Positions 33,053-43,751 of a stretch of 64,000 nucleotides of DNA are shown here, in pieces. The DNA is from Arthrobacter sp. NtRootA1 (GTDB lineage Bacteria; Actinomycetota; Actinomycetes; Actinomycetales; Micrococcaceae). The translations under genes were made by a program, and so were the position numbers. The DNA lies in contig NZ_AP024630.1 in NCBI RefSeq assembly GCF_019976975.1, forward strand, positions 2,976,001-3,040,000. Reading direction: 5' to 3'. The notes beneath the pieces were generated by a model. The model had not been told where the DNA came from. It ran no database searches and was given only the letters and a program-made list of their open reading frames with translations. The first letter of the stretch is position 1; each line of letters opens with the position of its first letter.

Positions 33053-34135
33053 TTAGACCAGCGCGCCGCGCTTACGGATCTTGACGAGGCCCTTGTTGAT
33101 GCGTGACGCCCAGAACGGGCCCTCATAAAGGAACGCAGTGTAGCCCTGCACCAAGGTTGCCCCTGCATTCAAACGGTCCTGGACATCCTGGGCTGACTCC
33201 ACGCCGCCCACGGCAATGAGTACGAGCTGATCCCCCACGGCGTCCTTGAGTCGTCCCAGCACCTCCAGTGATCGCTGCTTCAACGGGGCACCTGAAAGCC
33301 CACCGGCCCCCAGTGATCCAACCTTCGCAGCATCAGTGACGAGGCCGTCCCGGGCAATGGTGGTGTTTGTTGCGATGATGCCGTCCAGCTTGAGGTCAAG
33401 CGCAAGCCGTGCGACGTCGTCGATGTCCTCATTGCTCAGGTCAGGCGCAATCTTGACGAGGAGGGGAACGTGGCGACCAGCAGCTTCATCTGCGGCATCC
33501 CCCACGGCCCGGAGCAGCGGCCGGAGAGTTTCCACGTTCTGGAGCAGCCGAAGCCCCGGCGTGTTGGGCGAACTGACGTTGACCACCAGGTAGTCCGCGG
33601 CGGGAGCGAGGCTCCGGGCGCTGACGAGGTAGTCTTCTGTGGCCTCATCCAACTCAACAACTTTCGTCTTGCCGATGTTGACACCAATAACGGGCCGCAC
33701 ATCGGCATGCAGGCGCTGAAGTGCAGCTTTCGCCGACTTGAGCCGCGGAGCCACTGCTGCTGCACCGTCGTTGTTGAAGCCCATCCGGTTGATAACGGCG
33801 CGGTCCTCAATCAATCGAAACAGACGCGGCTTTTCGTTGCCCGGCTGCGCCTGCCCGGTGATGGTTCCGACCTCCACATGGCCAAACCCCAGATCGGCCA
33901 GTGCTTCGATTCCGTGGCCTTCCTTGTCAAAGCCGGCCGCGAGGCCGAAGGGAGAGGGGAACGTCAACCCAAAAGCCTCCGTTCGAAGGGACGCATCCGG
34001 AGCTGTGATCCTGGCTAGGACCCGGCCTGCACCGGTGCGGTGTGCCGCGCGGATCGCTTGAAAGCCGATCTTGTGGGCTTTCTCGGCATCCATCCAGGAG
34101 AAGGCGAGCTTGAAGAAGGTGGGGTAAACACGCAT
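33053..34135 (-). CDS. pyrD: Dihydroorotate dehydrogenase (quinone)
   Basis: PyrD (360 residues) oxidises dihydroorotate to orotate in pyrimidine synthesis. The N-terminal helix [21 protein letters not shown] is the membrane/quinone-binding region of class 2 enzymes. FMN and substrate motifs are visible: [29 protein letters not shown] with the catalytic Ser, and IIATNTT. ATG 34135 is used; the open frame continues to 34354 over the divergent gene. The pyrD gene is monocistronic here. Confidence 0.94.
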   Translation of the reverse strand: MRVYPTFFKLAFSWMDAEKAHKIGFQAIRAAHRTGAGRVLARITAPDASLRTEAFGLTFPSPFGLAAGFDKEGHGIEALADLGFGHVEVGTITGQAQPGNEKPRLFRLIEDRAVINRMGFNNDGAAAVAPRLKSAKAALQRLHADVRPVIGVNIGKTKVVELDEATEDYLVSARSLAPAADYLVVNVSSPNTPGLRLLQNVETLRPLLRAVGDAADEAAGRHVPLLVKIAPDLSNEDIDDVARLALDLKLDGIIATNTTIARDGLVTDAAKVGSLGAGGLSGAPLKQRSLEVLGRLKDAVGDQLVLIAVGGVESAQDVQDRLNAGATLVQGYTAFLYEGPFWASRINKGLVKIRKRGALV

Positions 34136-34203
34136 GGTCCTAGTTTTCCGGTTTACCGACAACACACCAAACCCGTGACCTTGCCTGCGGCTAGCATGTA
34201 CGC

Positions 34204-35883
34204 ATGCCGCTACAAGATCGTGATGCAAATCATGGGAATCGAATCCTCGCCGACGTCGTCGTTGTAGGTGCAGGGCTGTCCGGACTGGTAGCGGCGGCAA
34301 CCGCCTACGCGGCAGGCAAGCGCGTGGCGATCCTGGACCAGGAACCAGCGGCATCGCTGGGTGGACAGGCGCATTGGTCCTTCGGGGGCTTGTTCATGGT
34401 TGACACCCCGGAGCAGCGCCGGCTGGGTGTCAGGGATAGCGCTGAATTGGCGCTCTCGGACTGGACGGCCTCCGCAGGCTTTGACCGGCAACACGATGCG
34501 ATGGCGCGGCAGTGGGCCGAAGCGTATGTCCAGTTTGCGGCCGGTGAGAAGCGCGCCTGGTTGAAGAGCCTCGATGTCGGCATCTTCCCTCTGGTGCAAT
34601 GGGCAGAACGCGGGGGTTATGGTCCCCAGGGACATGGAAACACAGTTCCGCGATTCCACGTTACGTGGGGAACTGGCCCCGCCCTCCTGGAGCCGTTCTT
34701 AGCAAAGGTACAGGAAGGCGTCCAGGCCGGAAGGGTATCGCTGCACTTCCGGCATAGGGCTACTTCATTGGCGACGACGGCCGGCCGGGTGGCGGGCGTC
34801 ACGGGCCAGATACTGGAACCCTCGACGGCGGTGCGCGGGCAAGCGTCCTCGCGATCCGCCGTCGGGGATTTCGAGGCCAGGGCCGGCGCTGTCGTAGTGA
34901 CCACCGGCGGCATCGGCGGCAATCACGAGACCGTGCGTCGGCAATGGCCGGGCAACGCTGCACCGTTGGACATGCTCAGCGGTGTTCCCGCTTCAGTGGA
35001 TGGTGATTTCCTTCCTGTAGCGGAATCCCTCGGTGCATCGTTGGTGAACGGAGACCGCATGTGGCACTACCCCGAAGGAATCCACAACTACGATCCGGTG
35101 TGGCCCAAGCACGGCATCCGCATCCTTCCCGGTCCGTCATCCCTGTGGTTGGATGCGGATGGGCAACAGTTGCCGGCGCCTCTATTTCCGGGTTTCGATT
35201 CCCTTGGCGCGCTTCGGCACATCGTCGCCACCGGTCACAGCTATTCGTGGTTCGTCCTGAATCGCACCATTGCCCTCAAGGAACTAGCGCTGTCCGGATC
35301 CGAGCAGAACCCGGACCTGACCGGGAGGGACGTGTCACTGCTCGTTTCGCGACTGAAACCAGGCAGCGATACTCCCATACAACGCTTCCTGGACAAAGGC
35401 ATCGATTTCATTCAGGGATCCTCGCCTCATGACCTTGCCGGAAAAATGAACGCACTCGCTGGAAATCAACTGGTCAGCGCTGACCACTTGGACGCGCTGG
35501 TGCGCGCCCGCGACCTTCAAGTGGCCAGCGGGCTGGGCAAGGACCCCCAATTGGCTGCTATCCGCGCGGCCCGCCGTTTTGCCACTGACAAACTGATGCG
35601 CGTGGCTCCCCCACACCGCCTGGCGGATCCTGCCCACGGACCACTCATTGCCATCAGGCTGTCCGTCCTCACAAGGAAGAGTCTGGGAGGGCTGCAGACT
35701 GACCTCCGATCCCGGGTCCTGGACCAGGAAGACCGGGCGATCCCGGGCCTTTACGCAGCCGGTGAAGCGGCGGGCTTCGGCGGAGGCGGTATCCACGGGT
35801 ACAGGGCACTGGAAGGCACCTTCCTGGGTGGATGTCTTTTCACGGGCAGGGCCGCGGGACGCCATGCAGCGGCGAGTGTCTAA
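34204..35883 (+). CDS. FAD-binding dehydrogenase (KstD/fumarate reductase flavoprotein-like)
   Basis: The 559-residue flavoprotein has an N-terminal ADP-binding VVVGAGLSGLVAAATA (about 20-35) and GGQAHWSFGG near 53-62. A C-terminal FAD motif reads IPGLYAAGEAAGFGGGGIHG, and TTGGIGGN occurs mid-protein, as in the ketosteroid dehydrogenase/FRD superfamily. The substrate is unknown; steroid dehydrogenation is only one option. It diverges from pyrD and is followed after 9 bases by two alpha/beta hydrolases, forming an apparent three-gene operon. Confidence 0.8.
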   Translation: MPLQDRDANHGNRILADVVVVGAGLSGLVAAATAYAAGKRVAILDQEPAASLGGQAHWSFGGLFMVDTPEQRRLGVRDSAELALSDWTASAGFDRQHDAMARQWAEAYVQFAAGEKRAWLKSLDVGIFPLVQWAERGGYGPQGHGNTVPRFHVTWGTGPALLEPFLAKVQEGVQAGRVSLHFRHRATSLATTAGRVAGVTGQILEPSTAVRGQASSRSAVGDFEARAGAVVVTTGGIGGNHETVRRQWPGNAAPLDMLSGVPASVDGDFLPVAESLGASLVNGDRMWHYPEGIHNYDPVWPKHGIRILPGPSSLWLDADGQQLPAPLFPGFDSLGALRHIVATGHSYSWFVLNRTIALKELALSGSEQNPDLTGRDVSLLVSRLKPGSDTPIQRFLDKGIDFIQGSSPHDLAGKMNALAGNQLVSADHLDALVRARDLQVASGLGKDPQLAAIRAARRFATDKLMRVAPPHRLADPAHGPLIAIRLSVLTRKSLGGLQTDLRSRVLDQEDRAIPGLYAAGEAAGFGGGGIHGYRALEGTFLGGCLFTGRAAGRHAAASV

Positions 35884-35892
35884 GCTGAAGGC

Positions 35893-36900
35893 ATGGATTG
35901 GTCGACCGACATACTGGGAATGGACTTCCAGTCATGCGCCTTGGACGTGGAAGGACCTGACGGTGTGGTGCGCCGTGCGACCCTTGTCCGCCACCGGCCT
36001 GAGTCGGCCACTCACGACGGCCAAGCCCCGCAAGGTGCGTTGCTATTCCTGCACGGCTGGAGCGACTACTTCTTCAACGTGGAACTTGCCAGGTTTTGGG
36101 CAGGGCACGGTTACGAATTCTATGCATTGGACATGCATAACCATGGACGGAGCCTGACTTCAGGTTCGCCAGGCGGTTACGTGGCCAACCTTGGCGACTA
36201 CGACGCCGAAATAAGCCGCGCCATCGAGGTCATCCGCAGCGACAGCCCGGGATCCCGCCTCAACGGCGTTGCACTGATGGGCCATTCCACCGGCGGCCTC
36301 ATCGCGGCGCTGTGGACGAGCAAACACCAAGGCCAAGTTCAATACCTGATCCTGAACAGCCCCTGGCTTGAGATGCACGGCAACTCGATCGTACGGCGTG
36401 CCGCACAAGCCATGGTGGGACCCATTGCCAGAGTCCGGCCCGAGATGGTCTTAAGGCTGCCGGAGCGTGGATTCTACTTCCGTAGCATCAGCAATACCGC
36501 CGAAGGCGAATGGCCGCTGGATGAAAAGTACCGGCCACCCTTGGCCTTTCCCGTCAGGGCCGGTTGGCTTAGCGCCGTCCTGGCCGGCCACTCACAGGTT
36601 GCACGCGGCCTGGACCTGGACATCCCGGTCCTGGTTCTGACATCGGCAGCCAGCGCCAACGGAATGGTGTGGCAGGAGTCCATGCGGCGTTCGGATGCTG
36701 TACTGGACGTCGGGATCATCGCATTGCGTGCCATGGCCTTGGGGCGCAGCGTGACTCTGGAAAGAGTGGATGGCGGGCTGCATGATGTCTTCCTGTCCGC
36801 ACCCAACGTCCGGGCCGATGCCTACGCGAGGCTTTCACGATGGATTCGCGGATACATGGAAAGTGACTTGCCGCAGGCACGGCAGGAAGGGGACACATGA
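35893..36900 (+). CDS. Alpha/beta hydrolase (monoglyceride lipase-like), paralog 1
   Basis: The 335-residue serine hydrolase has the oxyanion LLFLHGWSDYFF near 51-62 and nucleophile elbow GHSTGG with Ser132. The C-terminal His is probably in VDGGLHDVFLS. It belongs to the S33/monoacylglycerol lipase-type group, with no signal peptide. Its stop overlaps the start of a close paralog by 4 bp, and it sits 9 bases after the flavoprotein gene. Confidence 0.85.
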   Translation: MDWSTDILGMDFQSCALDVEGPDGVVRRATLVRHRPESATHDGQAPQGALLFLHGWSDYFFNVELARFWAGHGYEFYALDMHNHGRSLTSGSPGGYVANLGDYDAEISRAIEVIRSDSPGSRLNGVALMGHSTGGLIAALWTSKHQGQVQYLILNSPWLEMHGNSIVRRAAQAMVGPIARVRPEMVLRLPERGFYFRSISNTAEGEWPLDEKYRPPLAFPVRAGWLSAVLAGHSQVARGLDLDIPVLVLTSAASANGMVWQESMRRSDAVLDVGIIALRAMALGRSVTLERVDGGLHDVFLSAPNVRADAYARLSRWIRGYMESDLPQARQEGDT

Positions 36901-37970
36901 CCACCACTGAAGAATCGGTATCCCTGTGGCAACCTGACATCCTGGGCGCCGGATACGAGCGTCTGGAACTCCCCCTTTCTCCTGACGAGGAGGGCCCTGT
37001 CAAGGCAACACTCATCAGGCATGCCCCGCCCGTCACAGCTTCAACTCCTCACGGCATCCTTGATTTCTTCTCCACCTTCACGCAACGCAGGCGACGTGCG
37101 GCGTCAGTGGATCCCACGGGGGCGCCACGAGTGGTTCTCTACCTGCACGGCTGGGCTGACTACTTCCTCCAGACCGAACTGGCCGAGTACCTGACGGCGT
37201 CCGGCTTTCATTTCTATGCGCTGGACCTACGGAAATTTGGGCGGAGCCTGTTACCTGGCCAGACGCCCGGATACACAACCGATCTGGCTGTTTACGACGA
37301 AGACATCGAAGCAGCCTTACTGGAGATCGAACGAGACGTTGTGGCCCGGACCAACAGTCCAGCGTCGCCAACCATTCATATGCTCGCGCACTCCTTGGGA
37401 GGTCTGATTGCTTCTTTGTGGGCGGACCGCCATCCAGGCAGGATCGGGACACTTGTCCTGAACTCGCCCTGGCTGGAGCTCCAGGGCAGCAGCCTGGTTC
37501 GCAGCATCGCCATGCACCTGGTGGAGCCCTTCGCGCGAACGGACCCCAAGCGTCCGTTCAGGTTCCCTGAGATGCCTGCGTACTGGGAGAGCGTCAGCAA
37601 CCAGGCCCATGGCGAGTGGCCGCTGGATCCCATCTGGCGTCCGCGCGCCTCATTCCCCATCCGCGCCGGTTGGACAAAGGCAGTGCTTGCCGGCCATAAA
37701 ACGGTAGAGCGAAAACTCAACATCGATGCTCCGGTACTGGTCCTTTTATCGGGCCGGACCCGGATCCAGGCGGAATGGACGTCAGACCTCATGAGGGCCG
37801 ATGCCGTGATCGACGTCGAGGAGACGTCCCGGCGCGCGCTGGGCCTGGGCAGGCGAACGGCTGTGTTCCGCTACCCAGGGGCGCTGCACGACATCTTCTT
37901 GTCGCGGAGGACCATCCGTCAACAGGCGTACCATGACGTGTCGGTCTGGCTTTCGTCCTACCCGTATTGA
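36897..37970 (+). CDS. Alpha/beta hydrolase (monoglyceride lipase-like), paralog 2
   Basis: The 357-residue protein is homologous over its length to the preceding gene: VLYLHGWADYFLQTELAEYL against LFLHGWSDYFFNVELARFW. The nucleophile is Ser166 in AHSLGG and the likely His is in YPGALHDIFLS. It has about 20 more residues before the oxyanion strand. The ATGA overlap implies translational coupling. A tandem duplication followed by divergence is the simple explanation; distinct substrates are possible. Confidence 0.85.
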   Translation: MTTTEESVSLWQPDILGAGYERLELPLSPDEEGPVKATLIRHAPPVTASTPHGILDFFSTFTQRRRRAASVDPTGAPRVVLYLHGWADYFLQTELAEYLTASGFHFYALDLRKFGRSLLPGQTPGYTTDLAVYDEDIEAALLEIERDVVARTNSPASPTIHMLAHSLGGLIASLWADRHPGRIGTLVLNSPWLELQGSSLVRSIAMHLVEPFARTDPKRPFRFPEMPAYWESVSNQAHGEWPLDPIWRPRASFPIRAGWTKAVLAGHKTVERKLNIDAPVLVLLSGRTRIQAEWTSDLMRADAVIDVEETSRRALGLGRRTAVFRYPGALHDIFLSRRTIRQQAYHDVSVWLSSYPY

Positions 37971-37985
37971 AGTAGCAGGCCCATG

Positions 37986-38810
37986 CTAATTTGCGGCCGG
38001 GGCTGCGTCGACTGCCCCGCCGTAGCGGCGATCCCGCTTGGCGTAAATCTCGACGGCGTCCCAAAGGGTGCGCCTGTCTACGTCCGGCCACAACGTGTCC
38101 ATGAAGACGAATTCGGCATATGCGGACTGCCACAGCAGGAAGTTTGACAACCTCTGCTCCCCGGAACTGCGCAGGAAGAGGTCTACATCGGGGAGGTCGG
38201 GCTCGTCCAGGTACTTCTGGATGGTCTTTTCCGTCACCGATCCCGGCTTGAGTCGCCCGGCGGCAACATCCTCGGCTATGGCCGAGACGGCGTCGGCGAT
38301 TTCCGCCCGGCCACCATAGTTAACACACATGGTCAACGTGCAGGTGTCATTGGCCTTGGTGAATTCCTCGGCCTCTTCAAGCTCACGGATCACCGAGCCC
38401 CAAAGCCTGGGTCGGCGACCGGCCCAGCGGATCCGGACCCCCCATTCATCGAGCTGGTTCCGTTGGCGACGTAGCACGTCCTTGTTAAATCCCATCAGGA
38501 AGCGGACTTCCTCCGGGGATCGTCGCCAATTCTCGGTGGAAAACGCATACACGCTAACGTACTTGATGCCTAGTTCAATGGCTCCGGCCATAACATCCAG
38601 CAGTGCCGGCTCGCCGGCCTTGTGCCCCTCAATTCGTGGCAATCCCCGCTGGTTGGCCCAACGCCCATTGCCATCCATGACAATCGCTACATGCTGCGGA
38701 ATAAGTTCACTTGGAATATTGGGCGGAACGGCACCTGAACGATGTCCATAAGGGGCCACTACGGGCGAAGTCCGTGTCCGGGTTGTCTTGCTTTTCTTTC
38801 CAAGTGCCAC
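37986..38810 (-). CDS. uppS: Isoprenyl (undecaprenyl) diphosphate synthase
   Basis: The 274-residue cis-prenyltransferase makes polyprenyl diphosphate carriers for cell-wall synthesis. [20 protein letters not shown] holds the catalytic Asp and phosphate-binding Arg. FSTENWRRS is conserved, and the C-terminal [19 protein letters not shown] with YAEF marks the IPP site. GTG 38810 lies 2 bases after the recO stop (TGACTGTG), so the two are co-translated; the longer frame lies inside recO. Confidence 0.92.
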   Translation of the reverse strand: MALGKKSKTTRTRTSPVVAPYGHRSGAVPPNIPSELIPQHVAIVMDGNGRWANQRGLPRIEGHKAGEPALLDVMAGAIELGIKYVSVYAFSTENWRRSPEEVRFLMGFNKDVLRRQRNQLDEWGVRIRWAGRRPRLWGSVIRELEEAEEFTKANDTCTLTMCVNYGGRAEIADAVSAIAEDVAAGRLKPGSVTEKTIQKYLDEPDLPDVDLFLRSSGEQRLSNFLLWQSAYAEFVFMDTLWPDVDRRTLWDAVEIYAKRDRRYGGAVDAAPAAN

Positions 38811-38812
38811 AG

Positions 38813-39568
38813 TCAGCTTCGCTCCACATGTTTGAGTGATTTCAAGGCGCGTTCCAAATGCCATTGCAGGTAACTGGCCACCAGTCCGGCTGCTTCGCGT
38901 CGATGCCGCGAATCCGAGGCGTCAGCGACCCTCCAATCCCCGGTGAGGAGGGCTCCGAGCAAAACCACGGTTTCCGGCGCCGGGGCCGGTGAGCCAGGAG
39001 GGCGGCAATCGCCACACACCATTCCACCCAGTGGTGCGGCAAAGGCCGTGTGCAGCCCGGGCTTGCCGCACCGCGCGCAATCAGTAAAGCTCGGCGCCCA
39101 TCCACCAGTGGCCAACGCGCGCAGGAGATAGGAGTCCAGGATAAGTTCTGGAGCATGGTCCGAGCGGCTGAGCGCCGCCAAGGCACCCACCAGGAGGTTG
39201 TACTGGGCAGTGCCGGATTCGGCGTCCGCGTCCGTAAGCTTCTCGGCCGTCTCCGTCATGGCAGCAGCTACAGTGAAGCGGCCATAGTCCGCTGCAATGC
39301 TGCTCCCATAGGCGCCTTTGGCAACAGCCTGGGTGACGATATCCAGAGTTCGGCCAGAGATAAGCTGCAAGTCGGCCACCATGAACGGTTCCAGCCGGGC
39401 GCCGAAACGGCTGGTGGTCCTCCGCACACCTTTTGCGACCGCACGGACTTGCCCATGATGCTTGGTCAACAGGGTAATAATCCGATCTGCCTCGCCCAAC
39501 TTATGGGTGCGGAGCACAACGGCATCGTCCCGGTAGGACCGTGCTGCAAATGAGGAGGGATTGGCCAC
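38813..39568 (-). CDS. recO: DNA repair protein RecO
   Basis: RecO (251 residues) loads RecA via the RecFOR pathway. The OB-fold N-terminus is recognisable ([20 protein letters not shown]) and a four-Cys zinc site reads CARCGKP with MVCGDC about 20 residues later. GTG 39568 gives [12 protein letters not shown], in line with related proteins; upstream codons to 39607 are unlikely. It is followed by uppS and sits behind leuA. Confidence 0.92.
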   Translation of the reverse strand: MANPSSFAARSYRDDAVVLRTHKLGEADRIITLLTKHHGQVRAVAKGVRRTTSRFGARLEPFMVADLQLISGRTLDIVTQAVAKGAYGSSIAADYGRFTVAAAMTETAEKLTDADAESGTAQYNLLVGALAALSRSDHAPELILDSYLLRALATGGWAPSFTDCARCGKPGLHTAFAAPLGGMVCGDCRPPGSPAPAPETVVLLGALLTGDWRVADASDSRHRREAAGLVASYLQWHLERALKSLKHVERS

Positions 39569-39610
39569 AACTAATCTTCGCACTAAGCCGGTGGCCAAGA
39601 AGGACACAAG

Positions 39611-39646
39611 ACCGTGTGGTGACGGTATTTCCCGTCACCACACGGT
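39611..39646 (-). terminator. Terminator after leuA
   Basis: A perfect 15-bp stem, ACCGTGTGGTGACGG (39611-39625) with 39632-39646, has a 6-nt loop. It is located 8 bases past the leuA stop on minus and ahead of recO. Confidence 0.8.
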
Positions 39647-39653
39647 CCAGGCG

Positions 39654-41411
<1,758 letters not shown>

Positions 41412-41422
41412 CTAAGATCTAA

Positions 41423-41501
41423 ATGAAAGCTTAGCCGGGCACAACTAAACTCCGCGGCGAGGGTGGCCCAGCTTTCAGATAGCTTTCAGGCCTCGCCGCG
41501 G
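41423..41501 (-). promoter_or_regulatory. leuA leader: attenuator or pseudoknot structure
   Basis: On the minus strand CCGCGGCGAGG (41501-41491) pairs perfectly with CCTCGCCGCGG (41462-41452). Its loop holds two copies of CTGAAAGCT (41489-41481 and 41478-41470), either of which can pair with AGCTTTCA at 41431-41424, about 30 bases before leuA. The first arm overlaps codons 6-10 of the leader peptide, so ribosome position on the Leu codons could choose between pairings. The loop-to-downstream pairing makes a pseudoknot possible. Confidence 0.7.
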
Positions 41502-41518
41502 CAGCTAAGAAGAAGCAT
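41486..41518 (-). CDS. leuL: leuA leader peptide
   Basis: A ten-codon frame reads MLLLSCRGEA and ends in TGA. Three consecutive CTT leucine codons follow the start, as expected for a leucine-sensing attenuator peptide. A weak GCGGGA precedes the ATG. It lies 93-125 bases upstream of leuA on the same strand and overlaps the first arm of the leader hairpin. Real translation is inferred. Confidence 0.7.
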   Translation of the reverse strand: MLLLSCRGEA

Positions 41519-41644
41519 TCCCGCACGCACAGGTTCACAGTAACACGGTGCGTATGATGACATTGCAACACCTCATGCAACGTCCACTATGCAGACGCAG
41601 CGACGGTGGCAACGCCGGCTGCAGCGTCCATTCAAGGAGCCACA

Positions 41645-43597
41645 GTGCCACAGTCGGGGATCACTCTTTCCAACATCGATCACAGCGTCCGGCCGCAGGA
41701 CGATCTCTACCAGCACGTCAACGGTGCATGGCTGAACAGCACGACGATCCCTGACGACCGCCCGCTGGAAGGCACCTTCACCGCTCTGCGGGACGAGGCA
41801 GAACTGGCTGTCAAGGCGATCATCGAGGAAGCCGCGAACAAGGGATCATCAGCCTCCGGCATCGAACAGAAGGTCGGCGGACTTTACGCGAGCTTCATGG
41901 ATGAGGCCGCGGCCGAGGCCAAAGGACTCGAACCCTTGCAGGACCGACTCAAGGAAGTCCAGTCCGTGGGTTCTGCAGAGGAATTTGCGGCGTTGCTGGG
42001 CCGGCTCTTCCGGTGCGACGTGTCCGGTTTGTTCTCCATCTACCCGGCACCCGACGCCGGAAACCCGGAGCGGATTCTTCTGTACATAGGCCAAGGCGGC
42101 CTCGGCCTCCCGGACGAGTCCTACTATCGCGATGAAAAGTTTGCGCCGATTGTGGCTGCCTACGGTGAATACATCGCCAAGTTGTTCGGCCTCGCCGGGG
42201 TTGCAGACGCAGAAGCCGCTGCTGGCCGCATCGTTGCTTTGGAAAAGGCCCTCGCATCCCACCACTGGGACAACGTCACCCTTCGGGATCCCCAAAAGAC
42301 GTACAACTTGAAAACTGCGGAAGAAGCAGCGAAGCTGTTCCCCCTCTTGGATACCTGGTTTGACGCCGGCCGCGTCGATGCCGGCAAACGCGGCGAGATC
42401 GTGGTCAGCACGCCGGACTTCTTTGACGGCGCGGCGGCGCTTCTGGAATCGGAACCCCTTGCCGTCTGGAAGGAATGGCTGACCCTGAGGGTGCTCAGCT
42501 CTGCTGCCCCTTACCTGTCCTCGGAGTTTGTGGACACGAACTTCGACTTCTACGGGACTACCCTCAGTGGCACGCCACAGAACAAGGAGCGTTGGAAGCG
42601 CGGTGTGGCCGTCGTCGAAGCAGCACTTGGCGAGGCAGTGGGCCAAATCTACGTGGAGCGCCATTTCCCTGAGGGACACAAGGCCAGAATGCAGACCCTC
42701 GTGGGCAACCTGATCGCGGCCTACCGCGAAAGCATTTCTTCCCTTGAGTGGATGGGTGAGGACACCAAGGCCGAAGCCCTAAAGAAGCTGGACGCGTTCC
42801 GCCCCAAGATTGGTTTCCCTGAGAAATGGATCGACTACTCCGCCGTTGAGATCGACCCCAATGACCTCCTGGGTAACGTTGAGCGGGCGCATGACGCCGA
42901 CGTCGATCGCCACCTGGATGAAATCGGCAAGCCGGTGGACTTGGACAAGTGGCTCATGACGCCACAGACCGTGAACGCCTACTATCACCCGATGCTGAAC
43001 GAAATCGTGTTTCCGGCCGCTATCCTCCAGCCGCCGTTCTTCACGGCAGAAGCAGACGACGCCGTGAACTACGGCGGCATTGGTGCTGTGATCGGACATG
43101 AGATCGGGCATGGATTCGATGACCAGGGATCCCAATTCGACGGAAGCGGAGCCCTCCGCAATTGGTGGACAGAAGAGGACAGGACGGCCTTCGAAGCCCG
43201 CACGGCAAAGTTGGTTGCCCAGTTCGACGCCCTATCCCCCTACGCGGCACCTGACCACAAGGTCAACGGCAAACTGACCCTGGGTGAGAACATCGGCGAC
43301 CTGGGCGGCCTCACCATTGCGTATAAGGCCTACTTGCTCAGCCTCGATGGTGCCGAGCCTGAGGTCCTGGATGGTTTCACAGGCCAGCAGCGGTTCTTCA
43401 TGTCCTGGGCTGCCGGCTGGCGCCAGGTGATCCGCACCGAAGAAGCGATCCGCAGGCTTGCTACCGATCCACACTCCCCCAACGAGTTCCGCACCAATGC
43501 CATTGCCCGGAATCTCGACGCCTTCCACGAAACATTCCAGGTCAAGGATCAAGACCGGATGTGGATGGCACCTGAGGACCGAGTCAGCATCTGGTAG
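41645..43597 (+). CDS. M13 (neprilysin-like) metallopeptidase
   Basis: The 650-residue zinc endopeptidase has the M13 zinc motif HEIGH at 485-489 (VIGHEIGHGFDDQG) with the third ligand in ENIGDLGG about 60 residues on. It also has NAYYHPMLNEIVFPAAILQPPFF, the conserved pre-zinc segment, and an N-terminal helical lid. There is no signal peptide, so it is probably cytosolic like other bacterial PepO-type enzymes. GTG 41645 is set by AAGGAG 6 bases upstream. It is divergent from leuA. Confidence 0.92.
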   Translation: MPQSGITLSNIDHSVRPQDDLYQHVNGAWLNSTTIPDDRPLEGTFTALRDEAELAVKAIIEEAANKGSSASGIEQKVGGLYASFMDEAAAEAKGLEPLQDRLKEVQSVGSAEEFAALLGRLFRCDVSGLFSIYPAPDAGNPERILLYIGQGGLGLPDESYYRDEKFAPIVAAYGEYIAKLFGLAGVADAEAAAGRIVALEKALASHHWDNVTLRDPQKTYNLKTAEEAAKLFPLLDTWFDAGRVDAGKRGEIVVSTPDFFDGAAALLESEPLAVWKEWLTLRVLSSAAPYLSSEFVDTNFDFYGTTLSGTPQNKERWKRGVAVVEAALGEAVGQIYVERHFPEGHKARMQTLVGNLIAAYRESISSLEWMGEDTKAEALKKLDAFRPKIGFPEKWIDYSAVEIDPNDLLGNVERAHDADVDRHLDEIGKPVDLDKWLMTPQTVNAYYHPMLNEIVFPAAILQPPFFTAEADDAVNYGGIGAVIGHEIGHGFDDQGSQFDGSGALRNWWTEEDRTAFEARTAKLVAQFDALSPYAAPDHKVNGKLTLGENIGDLGGLTIAYKAYLLSLDGAEPEVLDGFTGQQRFFMSWAAGWRQVIRTEEAIRRLATDPHSPNEFRTNAIARNLDAFHETFQVKDQDRMWMAPEDRVSIW

Positions 43598-43607
43598 AGG
43601 TACTACA

Positions 43608-43650
43608 ACGAATGGCCGGCCCCTGGATAACCCGGGGTCCGGCCATTCGT
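43608..43650 (+). terminator. Terminator after M13 peptidase gene
   Basis: ACGAATGGCCGG (43608-43619) pairs with CCGGCCATTCGT (43639-43650), with an inner CCCC/GGGG pairing and a short loop, followed by CTTTGG. It starts 11 bases after the stop. Confidence 0.85.
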
Positions 43651-43676
43651 CTTTGGTCCCGCCTTGGCGCCATTGC

Positions 43677-43751
43677 GCCGTGCCAACTGCCACTGCGTGA
43701 TGCCAAGCTGACTGCTACTGCGTTATGCCGCGCCGACTGCTACTGCGTGAT
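43677..43751. repeat. 25-bp tandem repeat (3 copies) at the LCP gene 3' end
   Basis: Three adjacent 25-bp units at 43677-43701, 43702-43726 and 43727-43751 share the pattern GCC-N(6-8)-ACTGC-YACTGCGTKAT. The last unit contains the final codons and TAG stop of the LCP gene (stop at 43740-43742). The middle unit also carries CTA at the matching place; the third has CCA. The extra copies lie beyond the stop. Confidence 0.75.

Noticed and set aside
43677..43751. CRISPR-like array
   Set aside because: The units are directly adjacent without spacers and no cas genes are present.
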